Part shown: positions 44,807 to 53,498 of the stretch, piece after piece
How the letters are laid out: each line of letters starts with the position of its first letter
Position numbering within the stretch: position 1 is the first letter of the stretch
DNA from: Chloroflexus aggregans DSM 9485
GTDB taxonomy: Bacteria > Chloroflexota > Chloroflexia > Chloroflexales > Chloroflexaceae
Assembly (NCBI RefSeq): GCF_000021945.1
Contig: NC_011831.1
Coordinates: forward strand, 3,361,353 to 3,425,352
Reading direction: 5' to 3'
Length of the DNA stretch: 64,000 nucleotides
Made by a program: the position numbers and the translations under genes
The notes under the pieces: model-generated
Told to the model about the DNA's origin: nothing
Database searches by the model: none
Seen by the model: only the letters and a program-made list of their open reading frames with translations

Positions 44807-47800
44807 ATGCATCGGTTGAATCGATGGTTGTTGTTATGCGTTATTGTGCTCTCGCTAGGAAACTTTCCGCTCGTACAGGCAAAAGAGGTATTGACCAATA
44901 CCTTAGCTGACTCGGCAGTCCAGCCTGATCGCTCGCCAACCGGCCCCTCAGAAGAACCTGATCCAATCGGGCTAAGTCAAGCTGGGATCAGTGTCTCGGT
45001 CATCCCTTCTCCCAACCGCATTCGTCCCGGCCAAGATTTGATCTACACCGTTTCGTATGCGAACAACAGTGGTGGGCCACTAAATAATGTGCGCATTAAG
45101 GTGACGTGGAACTTCTGGAGTGTTGCACGTCCAACCACCCTCAATGCCGATCAATTTCAACAACATTGCCGTGATAGCGGACAGAATGCGTGTGGACCGT
45201 TGTCAGTGAACGGTCCAAGTGTTACCCGTAGCGCTAATTCCGAATATAACTCTACAACAAGGGTTGGTGGCTTTACCTATACCATTAATGACGGGAATGC
45301 GCTTCCCAATGGCGTGAGTGGCAGCTTTCAAATTGCATTACGGGTGCCAGAATTCGTTTTTCCCGTCTTTGGTAAAGACCTGCGCCGGCCGTCAGCATCA
45401 GCTGAGTTGTTTGTCGGCAACGAAAGCTCTGCTCGGGCAATCGCCAACGGTTCGGCACTGGTTGAAGGACCACTCTTCAAATTGGAGAAAGAACGCACCG
45501 CTACCGGGCTGAATCCGCGAATCTTTCCCACCCAAACCGGTGAGTATCGTTTGCGATTGACCAATGTAGATCGAGAAGATTCTATCGTAGCCACCAATGT
45601 CCAACTGACCGACATTGTGCCGGCTGGTGCCGAATTTGTGAGTAGTGTACGTGGACCAGACCGTACACCGTTTCCTCCGACCCAAACGATAATTGATGGT
45701 CGTCCAGCTCTCGTGTGGACGATTCCTCAGCTCACCATCGGGCAGTCGGTAGATATTTTTGTCACCTTCCGAAAACTCGATCTGAGCCCGTGTGATCGCA
45801 TGACCAATCGCAAGACCGATTACTATGTCACCAGCGATGAGATGCCTTTCAAGCTCAACACGACCGAGCGCTATACCAGTGCGCCTCAAACCGGTGATGT
45901 AACGTATAACGTGCGGCCGCCGATTGAGGTGGTGTTTGGTTCAACGCAGACGGTGATTTTTGGAGAACGTAGTAGTTTCACGTTTAAGGTGCGTAACTAT
46001 TGGCCGCAAGCCCTCAATAACTTGCAAGTCAGGATCGAGTTGCAGCCAAATGTGCGTTACGTAGCGGGGAGTGCCAGTAATGTTGGTTTGTTCGCCGCGC
46101 AGCCGCCGAGTGCGGGTAATGGCGGTATTCTACTTTGGACATTCAATATGCCGGCAGGGAATATCAACACGCCGGTGGAACAAAGCTTCTCGTTTGAAGT
46201 GATTGCGCGCTACTCGACGGTTGGCAATGGGACCGGTTCCGGGACAACGGTTGGCAGTGTTACCGTACCGCCCGGTGTGCCGTCGAATTGTAACGTAGGT
46301 GATATGGGTGGCTTCAAAGTCATGCCGCGGCTCGTGGTTGCCAAATATTCGGAGGCTGAAAAGAGTGGTACGACCTACGTTGCACGCAATAATCAGCCGT
46401 TCGAGTATGTCATCTCGCTTACCAATAACGGATCGAGCCCGATGACCAATATCGAGGTGCATGATTTGTTACCGGCCGGTAATGGGGCTGACTTTAGTTA
46501 CGTTCTGAATAGTGCAACCATTGATGATGGAAATCGGACAACTGCCAGTCCCTTTGAACCGGCGCAAGGTACAACAGTTGTTGGTTCCACCGAGCGTCAA
46601 ACGTTAAGTTGGAGCGGAATCGTGCTTAACCCTGGCGAAACACGCTACATCCGCTACAATGTGATCACGCGCGGTCAGCTCCAGACCCGCACCTATTGTA
46701 ACGATCTTGATCAACAGCGCATGATAAACGCGTTGATCAATCCGGATACCAATCAGCCTCCTGAAGAAATCACCTTTGCGAGTGCGCGGGCCTGTGTGCG
46801 GATCATTCCAAACATTCAGGTGAGCAAGTTCTTCAGCGACGCCAACGGTGCTAATCTGGGCACAACCAAAGTTATCACCGGGCCGGTGCCGGCAGGTGGG
46901 CAAGAGCTGTATTTCACACTTACCATTACCAATGCCGAAACGACGGCTACTTATACAACCGGTCTTGTGGATTTTGCGCCACCCGAGTTAGCATTCCGGT
47001 CAGTGGTTGCAACGAACTTGCCTGCCGACAAACGACAACCGGATATTGTCGGCAATAACCCGTGGGCATGGCCCACGCTTAGTATTCCCCCTGGTCAGAC
47101 CTACACGGTACGCATCCAGACGCTTTTTAATCCGGCCTGTGTCACCACCCAATACAAGAATCAAGTCGGTTATGACTTCTTCGATCCAACAGCCGGTAGC
47201 AATGTCAGGATTTCCCCTCGACCTCCGGTTGAAGTCGTGATCGACTATCGTTGTGGTACGAACCGGCTTGATTACGAAATCAAGGTCGACCGGACAACGT
47301 TAGGTCTCCGTGATCGTGGTATCTTTACCTTGACCGTTCGTAATCTGAACACGAATGCTTCATTAAGCGGGGTTCGTGCCTTTGCAATTTTGCCGCCACG
47401 CTACGTCTATAGTGAAACCAACAACAGTAACCAGTATATGTTTACCGGTCAGCGTGCGTTGTCCGATGGTCGCACCGAATTGAGTTGGAATGTAGCACCT
47501 ATTCCGGCTAGCGGTGTCGTTAATATTATTTTCCGGGCAGCGGCGGCTGATATTATTGCTACGTCAGATGTGTACGCCTACGCGACTGCCGACAATTTGC
47601 TCTCGGCTACATGTAGATCGTCTAATCGCTGTACGACCTACACGTATGATGGTCAGCAGCATACAGTGGCCTGGGAGCGTGTAACGACGCAGCCGCTCCA
47701 TACGTATACGCCGCGGATTAGTGGGCTAACCGAGTGTGCTGTATCAGGTGAGGAGCGTCTTTACACATTGACCATGCTCAACTCCAATGTGGTACCGTAC

Positions 47801-48553
47801 CGCAACACGACGGTGACGCTGACCTTGCCGATTGGATTGACCTATATACGTCCCGATACCGGTATGCAGGCGCCGAATCGTGTCATTCCGATTACCGAAG
47901 GTCCACAGGCGGGCAGTACTCAGCTTATCTGGGAAGGTTTGACCGTCCCGGCCAAACCGACATCTGGGAATGTGAGTGAGCTGCCCTTGGCCGTCTGGCT
48001 GCGTGTCGGTCAGGTGTGGAGTGATCAGGCAACGAGGGCGGAAGTGTCTAGCCCTGATGGGGTCATTCCGATTACCGACGGTGAAGTTGATCCAACCGTG
48101 CGGATCTGCATTAATGGGCCGGCCATCGCGAAGACGGCTAGTGTGGCAACAGTACCGCTCACCGGTAGTGGGAGTGCGGAACCTACCTTCTTGTACCAAA
48201 TTGAGGTCGTCAACCCAACCGCGACGAGTATGACCGTCACGCTACGTGATGTATTGCCGGTCGGTGTGACGTATCGGGCGATGCTCACCGGACCGGCACC
48301 GGCAATTAGTAATAGTAACGGTCGAACTGTTCTGACGTGGACAAACCGCACGGTACCGGCTCAGAGTGGAGATACACCCGGTCGGTTGACCTTACTCTTC
48401 CGGGTCACGGTGAACCCAGCGCAGGTGAGTGGTAATGTGGTGAATACGGTCGAGATTGTCAGTAGTTCGGTAGCGATTACCAACCAGTTCCTTGAGGCGC
48501 CGGTTGAGTTGGTGACGACTCGCTCGGTGTTTGTACCGGTGGTGATGCGTTAG
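44807..48553 (+). CDS. Large secreted DUF11-repeat protein
   Basis: 1248 residues. Signal peptide (about 1-25, ending VQAKE). The rest is a chain of beta-sandwich units of about 120-170 residues that resemble DUF11/conserved-repeat domains. Each has a motif such as LTDIVPAGAEFVSS, VHDLLPAGNGADFSY, TLPIGLTYIRPD or LRDVLPVGVTYRA and a following LVWTIPQL or LSWSGIVLNPGE type strand. It ends in FVPVVMR, the same kind of tail as at 545 and 30976. Likely a surface or filament-sheath component; no enzymatic motif seen. RBS GAGGGGTGAAG. Strong hairpin terminator follows at 48564. Confidence 0.85.
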   Translation: MHRLNRWLLLCVIVLSLGNFPLVQAKEVLTNTLADSAVQPDRSPTGPSEEPDPIGLSQAGISVSVIPSPNRIRPGQDLIYTVSYANNSGGPLNNVRIKVTWNFWSVARPTTLNADQFQQHCRDSGQNACGPLSVNGPSVTRSANSEYNSTTRVGGFTYTINDGNALPNGVSGSFQIALRVPEFVFPVFGKDLRRPSASAELFVGNESSARAIANGSALVEGPLFKLEKERTATGLNPRIFPTQTGEYRLRLTNVDREDSIVATNVQLTDIVPAGAEFVSSVRGPDRTPFPPTQTIIDGRPALVWTIPQLTIGQSVDIFVTFRKLDLSPCDRMTNRKTDYYVTSDEMPFKLNTTERYTSAPQTGDVTYNVRPPIEVVFGSTQTVIFGERSSFTFKVRNYWPQALNNLQVRIELQPNVRYVAGSASNVGLFAAQPPSAGNGGILLWTFNMPAGNINTPVEQSFSFEVIARYSTVGNGTGSGTTVGSVTVPPGVPSNCNVGDMGGFKVMPRLVVAKYSEAEKSGTTYVARNNQPFEYVISLTNNGSSPMTNIEVHDLLPAGNGADFSYVLNSATIDDGNRTTASPFEPAQGTTVVGSTERQTLSWSGIVLNPGETRYIRYNVITRGQLQTRTYCNDLDQQRMINALINPDTNQPPEEITFASARACVRIIPNIQVSKFFSDANGANLGTTKVITGPVPAGGQELYFTLTITNAETTATYTTGLVDFAPPELAFRSVVATNLPADKRQPDIVGNNPWAWPTLSIPPGQTYTVRIQTLFNPACVTTQYKNQVGYDFFDPTAGSNVRISPRPPVEVVIDYRCGTNRLDYEIKVDRTTLGLRDRGIFTLTVRNLNTNASLSGVRAFAILPPRYVYSETNNSNQYMFTGQRALSDGRTELSWNVAPIPASGVVNIIFRAAAADIIATSDVYAYATADNLLSATCRSSNRCTTYTYDGQQHTVAWERVTTQPLHTYTPRISGLTECAVSGEERLYTLTMLNSNVVPYRNTTVTLTLPIGLTYIRPDTGMQAPNRVIPITEGPQAGSTQLIWEGLTVPAKPTSGNVSELPLAVWLRVGQVWSDQATRAEVSSPDGVIPITDGEVDPTVRICINGPAIAKTASVATVPLTGSGSAEPTFLYQIEVVNPTATSMTVTLRDVLPVGVTYRAMLTGPAPAISNSNGRTVLTWTNRTVPAQSGDTPGRLTLLFRVTVNPAQVSGNVVNTVEIVSSSVAITNQFLEAPVELVTTRSVFVPVVMR

Positions 48554-48563
48554 GCAGCGGGTG

Positions 48564-48591
48564 AGAGGGGCGTGTAACACGCCCCTCTTTC
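48564..48591 (+). terminator. Rho-independent terminator after DUF11 gene
   Basis: AGAGGGGCGTG (48564-48574), 3-nt loop, CACGCCCCTCT (48578-48588), then TTT. The ribosome site for the next small gene follows directly. Confidence 0.75.
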
Positions 48592-48606
48592 GCTTGGAGG
48601 ATGTTG

Positions 48607-48819
48607 ATGAATTGCTGGCATTGTAACCGGCCGGCCCACGGCGTCTGTATCTTCTGCGGTCGGGCAGTTTGTCGCGATCACGCGCAAGAGATGCCTCATA
48701 TCGTAGCCCTGTTTGCCGATCGGAAAGGGAAGCACAAAGCGATTGTGACGGCACGCGCGTTATTCTGTGGCCTGTGTGAACCACGTGAAGATCCGATCGA
48801 ACTGCCCGAATTGCGCTAG
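48607..48819 (+). CDS. Small B-box/zinc-ribbon-like protein
   Basis: 70 residues with Cys/His spacing typical of a zinc-binding module: C3-x2-C6, C14-x2-C17, C22-x2-H25 and a C-terminal CGLC. GGAGG lies six bases before the second of two close ATGs; this one is chosen. It resembles the zinc-finger headers of B-box-like bacterial proteins. Function unknown. Confidence 0.7.
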   Translation: MNCWHCNRPAHGVCIFCGRAVCRDHAQEMPHIVALFADRKGKHKAIVTARALFCGLCEPREDPIELPELR

Positions 48820-48921
48820 GGTGAAGTGATGATGATGACCTGTCGACGTTGTCTTGTCGTTATCTTTACCCAATGTTATCGTGAAGATAAGTAAACCGTT
48901 ATCCTATTGCCCAAATCGCCA

Positions 48922-48930
48922 TGGTATAAT
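48922..48930 (+). promoter_or_regulatory. Extended -10 promoter of the FmdB/nucleotidyltransferase unit
   Basis: TGGTATAAT, 55 bases ahead of the ATG at 48985. An inverted repeat TTATCTTTAC/GTGAAGATAA (48860-48890) lies just upstream. Confidence 0.55.
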
Positions 48931-48984
48931 GCGGTTGGGCCACGTCTGCCCCTACTTTTCCCCTGATGTTGACGAGGTGAGCGT

Positions 48985-49221
48985 ATGCCGATGTACGAAT
49001 ATAGCTGTTTGGACTGTGCGCGTCAGTTCGAACGGCTGTTGCCCATGTCTGCTACCGATCAGCTTGTTGTCTGTCCTTTCTGCCAAAGCACGCACGTTCA
49101 ACGCCGGTTGTCGTTGTTTGCTGCCCATAGTCGTGGAGGAACAACGGTAGAAACCGCACCGACCGCAGTCACCGGTGGCGGATGCAGTTGCAGCGGGTGT
49201 CATTGTGGGTCAGGGAGTTGA
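48985..49221 (+). CDS. FmdB-type zinc ribbon protein
   Basis: 78 residues. MPMYEYSCLDCARQFE, then CPFCQS gives the CxxC...CxxC zinc ribbon of the FmdB/regulatory family. The C-terminus is Gly/Cys-rich (GGGCSCSGCHCGSGS), as often in this family. RBS GAGGTGAG. The nucleotidyltransferase starts two bases after its stop, so they are coupled. Function of the family is uncertain. Confidence 0.85.
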   Translation: MPMYEYSCLDCARQFERLLPMSATDQLVVCPFCQSTHVQRRLSLFAAHSRGGTTVETAPTAVTGGGCSCSGCHCGSGS

Positions 49222-49223
49222 TT

Positions 49224-50198
49224 ATGCATGTCATGATTCTTACCGCTGGCCTTGGCACCCGTCTGCGCCCCCATACCTTTGTTCGCCCCAAGCCGCTGGT
49301 CAGTGTGGCCGGGAAGACGGTGTTGGCCCATATTATCGATTATCTGGCCCCGTTGCAGATCGACGAGCTGATCTGTGTGGTTGGCTATCTCGGCAATCAA
49401 ATCGAAGAGTTTATGCGGGCCAACTATTCGTACCCTATGCGCTTTCTTGAGCAGAAGGTGATGCGTGGCCAGGCCGATGCGATTGCGTTGGCCCGCGAAT
49501 TGACCGGCCCCCTGCTCGTGGTGTTTGGCGATGGGTTGTTGGAGTTTGACATTGAACGGCTTAACCAGCAGCCTGATTACGGCATCATTTACTGCAAAGA
49601 AGTTGAAGACCCGCGCCGTTTTGGAGTGGTTGTGGTCGAACACGGGCGGATCGTGCGTCTGGTTGAGAAGCCGAGTGAGCCGATCTCGAATCTGGCCGTG
49701 GCTGGAATCTATTATGTGCCAGAAGCGAGCCGGTTGATGTCGGCGATCGACTACATTATGGAGCACAACATCCAGACCAAGGGCGAGTTCTATTTGGCCG
49801 ATGCGTTGCAGGTGATGATCGACCGCGGCGAAGAATTACGGGCCGAGAAGGTGCGGGTCTGGTACGATTGTGGCACCATTGAGGCATTGCTCGATACCAA
49901 CCGGTATTTGCTCGAAAATGGTCATAATCGGGCCGCTGAATATTCTAACGCGGTAATCATTCCACCCGTGAATATCGCACCAACGGCAGTTATTGAGGAA
50001 GCGGTGATCGGTCCGTATGTGTCGATTGCCGATGGGGCGGTGGTTCGGCAAGCTATTGTGCGCGACTCGATCATCAATGCCGGCGCACAAATCCAATCGG
50101 TCATTCTCAGCCGTAGCCTGATCGGTGATCGGGCAAATGTGAGTGGCGTGAGTCAAGAGTTGAATGTCGGTGATTTATCTGATATTCGGTTTGGGTGA
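49224..50198 (+). CDS. Sugar-phosphate nucleotidyltransferase
   Basis: 324 residues. The N-terminal catalytic domain has HVMILTAGLGTRLRPHTF, RPKPLVSVAG, VVFGDGLLEFD, VVVVEHGRIVRLVEKP and YDCGTIEALLDTN. A C-terminal left-handed beta-helix follows (NIAPTAVIEEAVIGPYVSIADGAVV). This is the pattern of glucose-1-phosphate thymidylyl- or mannose-1-phosphate guanylyltransferases; the base and sugar cannot be fixed from the sequence. It would supply NDP-sugars to the transferases of the polysaccharide locus. It overlaps the next gene by 4 bases (GTGA). Confidence 0.92.
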   Translation: MHVMILTAGLGTRLRPHTFVRPKPLVSVAGKTVLAHIIDYLAPLQIDELICVVGYLGNQIEEFMRANYSYPMRFLEQKVMRGQADAIALARELTGPLLVVFGDGLLEFDIERLNQQPDYGIIYCKEVEDPRRFGVVVVEHGRIVRLVEKPSEPISNLAVAGIYYVPEASRLMSAIDYIMEHNIQTKGEFYLADALQVMIDRGEELRAEKVRVWYDCGTIEALLDTNRYLLENGHNRAAEYSNAVIIPPVNIAPTAVIEEAVIGPYVSIADGAVVRQAIVRDSIINAGAQIQSVILSRSLIGDRANVSGVSQELNVGDLSDIRFG

Positions 50199-51253
50199 AG
50201 CCTATGATCGCTTACAACTTCCATACCGTAAGCAATGGCGCTCGCGGCGAGGCCAAGGGTGGCCGCTGGGAGTTGGCCTTGCCCACGATCGGGCAGGCGC
50301 CAGCATCGGTCGGGGTAGGACAGGATGCTATGCTGAGTGCGGAGCGTGAGACGATCCGACGATTGCATAGTGATGCTGATCCAACTGAAGCTCGTTTACT
50401 GACGGCAGTGTACGTTTCGCTCAAGACTCATCCGTGCGTGGTCCTTAGTGGCCGGGCCGGAGCCGGCAAAGCAGCGCTGGTGCAACATCTGACTACAGCG
50501 CTGGTTGGCTCTGACTCCGGTCAGTTTATTCGGATCGGTTCGGCCCAATGGGCAGCGCAGAGTGGACAGCGGGAGTATTACCGCGATCTCCATACGCGCT
50601 TTGGCGATAGCCAGTTGAGTGAGGTGTTGAGCGAGGCCCAAGCACCCCAAGGCGCTGGTAAGCTCTACTTCGTCTTGTTTGATGGTTTGGCCCCCGATGA
50701 GTTGTTCCACTACTTGCACGAACGGCTGCACCTATTGCCGGTTGACTCAAAGCCGTTGGCTGTTCCTGGAAATGTGCTGTTTATCGCCACGGTTCATCAG
50801 ACGAGTGGTCTCTCGGATCGTGACGCAGTCCTGTTATCACAGGCTCATCAGATCAATGTCACGGCGTACCGGCGCTTATCACCACAATTGCCACCGCCAC
50901 CGGTTGGTTTGCAGCGGGCAATGATCCGCGATGCCGTTCGTGATGTCGTTGTGGCCCGTGACCGACTCCGCATGATCTTCGGTGGTGTGCAGCTACCGCA
51001 CCTGAGACCGTCGTCGCATATTGCCGGTTTTCTGCGCTGGTATGGGCTTTCGCCCGATACTACGCTCGATAGCGATATGTGGCTGTTCTTGGCTAATAGC
51101 TTTGATCGTTACGGTAATGGTCTGTTCATAGCCGATCCGGTGCGTAATCTTCAGGTGGCCTACGATATACGGATGGTGCAACGGGTGATGGCCCGGCTTG
51201 ATCCGGCCAATGCTGCGCTTAGGCCAGAGTTGGCACGGGCCGTTGGTTGTTAA
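50195..51253 (+). CDS. Degenerate P-loop ATPase, AAA/McrB-like
   Basis: 352 residues. A P-loop reading VVLSGRAGAGKAALVQHL lies near residue 90, with Ala where Ser/Thr normally follows the Lys. A FVLFDGLAPDELFHYL segment stands at the Walker B place, with Gly instead of Glu. VLFIATVHQTSGLSDRDAVLL resembles the sensor-1 and arginine-finger stretch of McrB-type AAA proteins. It probably binds nucleotide weakly or not at all. Starts at GTG overlapping the previous stop, or at ATG 50204. Function unknown. Confidence 0.65.
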   Translation: MKPMIAYNFHTVSNGARGEAKGGRWELALPTIGQAPASVGVGQDAMLSAERETIRRLHSDADPTEARLLTAVYVSLKTHPCVVLSGRAGAGKAALVQHLTTALVGSDSGQFIRIGSAQWAAQSGQREYYRDLHTRFGDSQLSEVLSEAQAPQGAGKLYFVLFDGLAPDELFHYLHERLHLLPVDSKPLAVPGNVLFIATVHQTSGLSDRDAVLLSQAHQINVTAYRRLSPQLPPPPVGLQRAMIRDAVRDVVVARDRLRMIFGGVQLPHLRPSSHIAGFLRWYGLSPDTTLDSDMWLFLANSFDRYGNGLFIADPVRNLQVAYDIRMVQRVMARLDPANAALRPELARAVGC

Positions 51254-51279
51254 AGCGGTTGCTGCTTGTTTCTGGCCCT

Positions 51280-51312
51280 ACCGCTCCCGGTATAGCGGGA
51301 GCGGTTCTGTTT
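51280..51312 (+). terminator. Rho-independent terminator after the ATPase gene
   Basis: ACCGCTCCCG (51280-51289), 6-nt loop, CGGGAGCGGT (51296-51305), then TCTGTTT. Perfect 10-bp stem. Confidence 0.8.
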
Positions 51313-51343
51313 GCTGACGGTGTTGTTTGATGATCACCCGTCC

Positions 51344-51397
51344 TTAATCTCTCGTTCAAATCTACATCAACTTTTCTTCATGCACGTTCCATATAAT
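51344..51397 (+). promoter_or_regulatory. Pho-box-like direct repeats and -10 of phoX
   Basis: Four 7-mers, TTAATCT (51344), TTCAAAT (51355), ATCAACT (51366) and TTCATGC (51377), are spaced exactly 11 bases apart. They end 8 bases before TATAAT (51392-51397), and no -35 hexamer is present. PhoB/PhoP activators bind 11-bp-spaced direct repeats in just this position. Confidence 0.55.
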
Positions 51398-51479
51398 CAC
51401 GACTGCCCAGAACAGCTCTGTCTCACGATACGTTGCTCGGTTCGCAACGACATGTTTCTGCTGAGGAGGTAATCATACT

Positions 51480-53405
51480 ATGGGTGGTCGTGACGAAAAG
51501 GACAAATGGATTGTCCGCTCGCAGGCTGGGATCGGTCAGACGCTGGAAGAGGTGTTGGCGCTGCGGATTTCGCGCCGTGGCATGCTCAAGACGATGGCGA
51601 TCGGTGGTTCGCTCGTCTTGATCGGTTCGAGTCTGTCGGCTGTCGAAGAGGCACTGGCCGCGAATCCCGGTTTGAAGTTCAAGGTGGTGAAGCCTACCGA
51701 TCCGGACTTTGATGACGTGGTTGTACCGGAGGGGTACTATGCGCGTACCCTTATCCGTTGGGGCGAGCCGTTATATGCTGATGCACCCGATTTCGATGTC
51801 TGGTTACAGACACCGGAAGCGCAGGTGAAACAGTTTGGTTACAACTGCGATTTTGTTGGTTTCTTGTCGTTGCCCTACGGTTCCAATAACTCGAACCGTG
51901 GTCTGCTCGTGGTCAATCACGAGTACACCAACGAAGAGTTGATGTTCCCGAAGTACGATGTTGAGAACCCGACACGTAATCAGGTTGATGTTGGGATTGC
52001 AGCCCACGGAATGTCGGTGGTTGAAGTGGTGCGCGCGCCTGATGGTACGTGGAGCTATGTACGGAATTCACGTTACAACCGGCGGGTAAGCGGGTTTAGT
52101 GCGACCCGCCTGAGCGGCCCTGCCGCCGATCATCCGTGGATGCGCACCAGCACCGACCCCGGCGCCGATGCGATTCTTGGTACGCTCAACAACTGCGCCG
52201 GTGGCAAGACCCCGTGGGGTACGGTGGTGAGCGGCGAAGAGAACTTCCACCAGTACTTCGCCAACCTTAACGGTCTCGACCGCAACGACGCTCGCTATGC
52301 GGTGCATCGCCGCTATGGTATGCCGACGGCTGAATCGGAGCGCAAGTGGGAGCGCTTCCATAGCCGATTCGATATCTCGAAAGAGCCGAATGAGGGTTTC
52401 CGCTTCGGCTGGTGCGTGGAAATCGATCCGTATGACCCGTTACGACCGGTGGTAAAGCGTACAGCGCTGGGACGCTTCCGCCACGAGGGAGCTACCTTTG
52501 TGATTGCGCGCGATGGTCGTGTGGTTGGGTATCAGGGTGATGATGCTCAGTTTGAGTACGTCTACAAGTTCGTCACCAATGGCAAATTCAACCCGCGCAA
52601 TCGCGAAGCAAATATGAATTTGCTTGATGATGGTGTCTTGTACGTAGCGAAGTTTAACGCTGATGGTACCGGCGAGTGGTTGCCGTTGGTGTACGGTCAA
52701 GGCCCGCTTACACCGGAAAATGGCTTCCGCTCGCAGGGTGATGTGCTGATCAACACCCGCTTGGCTGCCGATCTCGTCGGTGCAACCAAGATGGATCGAC
52801 CGGAGGACGTAGAAGTCAATCCGGTCAACAAGAAGGTGTACATTGCGTTGACCAACAACACTCGTCGCGGCGCGAGTGGTCAACCGGGCGTTGATGCCGC
52901 TAACCCGCGTCCCAACAATGCGTGGGGACACATCATCGAGCTAACCGAGCGTAACGACGATCACGCTGCAACCACGTTCCGTTGGGAAATCTTCATTCTT
53001 GCCGGTTTGCCGACACAAGAACATACCTACTTCGTCGGCTTCGACAAGAGCAAGGTCTCGCCGATTGGTGCTCCCGACAATGTAGCCTTCGACAATCAGG
53101 GCAATTTGTGGATTGCAACCGACGGCGCACCGCGTGCCATCAAGTTCAACGATGGTCTGTTCGCTGTGCCGGTGAGCGGTTCACAGCGTGGCAACCTGCA
53201 ACAGTTCTTCTCGTCGGTGGCCGGGAGTGAAGTGTGCGGGCCAGAGTTTACCCCCGACAACCGCACGCTCTTCCTCGCTATCCAACATCCCGGCGAGGGC
53301 AGTACCTTCGAGAATCCAAGCAGCACGTGGCCCGACCGGCAAGGTCTGCCGCGTCCAAGCGTGATCACGGTGCAGCGCTTCGATAGCGGTGTGATCGGGA
53401 CGTAG
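51480..53405 (+). CDS. PhoX-family (DUF839) phosphatase, Tat-exported
   Basis: 641 residues. Tat signal SRRGMLKTMAIGGSLVLIGSSLSA. The body matches the calcium/iron-dependent PhoX alkaline phosphatase family: YYARTLIRWGEPLY, VNHEYTNEELMFP, GTLNNCAGGKTPWGTVVSGEENFHQYF, FRHEGATFV, TKMDRPEDVEVNP and IWIATDG-type C-terminal elements (NLWIATDGAPRAI). It releases phosphate from organic esters outside the membrane. RBS GAGGAGG. The promoter carries Pho-box-like repeats, consistent with phosphate-starvation control (inference). Confidence 0.92.
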   Translation: MGGRDEKDKWIVRSQAGIGQTLEEVLALRISRRGMLKTMAIGGSLVLIGSSLSAVEEALAANPGLKFKVVKPTDPDFDDVVVPEGYYARTLIRWGEPLYADAPDFDVWLQTPEAQVKQFGYNCDFVGFLSLPYGSNNSNRGLLVVNHEYTNEELMFPKYDVENPTRNQVDVGIAAHGMSVVEVVRAPDGTWSYVRNSRYNRRVSGFSATRLSGPAADHPWMRTSTDPGADAILGTLNNCAGGKTPWGTVVSGEENFHQYFANLNGLDRNDARYAVHRRYGMPTAESERKWERFHSRFDISKEPNEGFRFGWCVEIDPYDPLRPVVKRTALGRFRHEGATFVIARDGRVVGYQGDDAQFEYVYKFVTNGKFNPRNREANMNLLDDGVLYVAKFNADGTGEWLPLVYGQGPLTPENGFRSQGDVLINTRLAADLVGATKMDRPEDVEVNPVNKKVYIALTNNTRRGASGQPGVDAANPRPNNAWGHIIELTERNDDHAATTFRWEIFILAGLPTQEHTYFVGFDKSKVSPIGAPDNVAFDNQGNLWIATDGAPRAIKFNDGLFAVPVSGSQRGNLQQFFSSVAGSEVCGPEFTPDNRTLFLAIQHPGEGSTFENPSSTWPDRQGLPRPSVITVQRFDSGVIGT

Positions 53406-53407
53406 GA

Positions 53408-53470
53408 GGGGCATTGCGCCGCAATGCTCCCACGGGCGGCGCAAAGTTGGGGTATTGCGCTGCAATGGCC
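53408..53470. repeat. Two palindromes of the dispersed family
   Basis: GCATTGC-gcc-GCAATGC (53411-53427), flanked by GGGG...CTCCC, and ATTGC-gct-GCAAT (53454-53466) inside GGGGTATTGC...GCAATGGCCC. They stand between phoX and the cytochrome gene and may act as terminators. Confidence 0.7.
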
Positions 53471-53498
53471 CTATCGGGCGGGATCCGGGAGTACTTCT

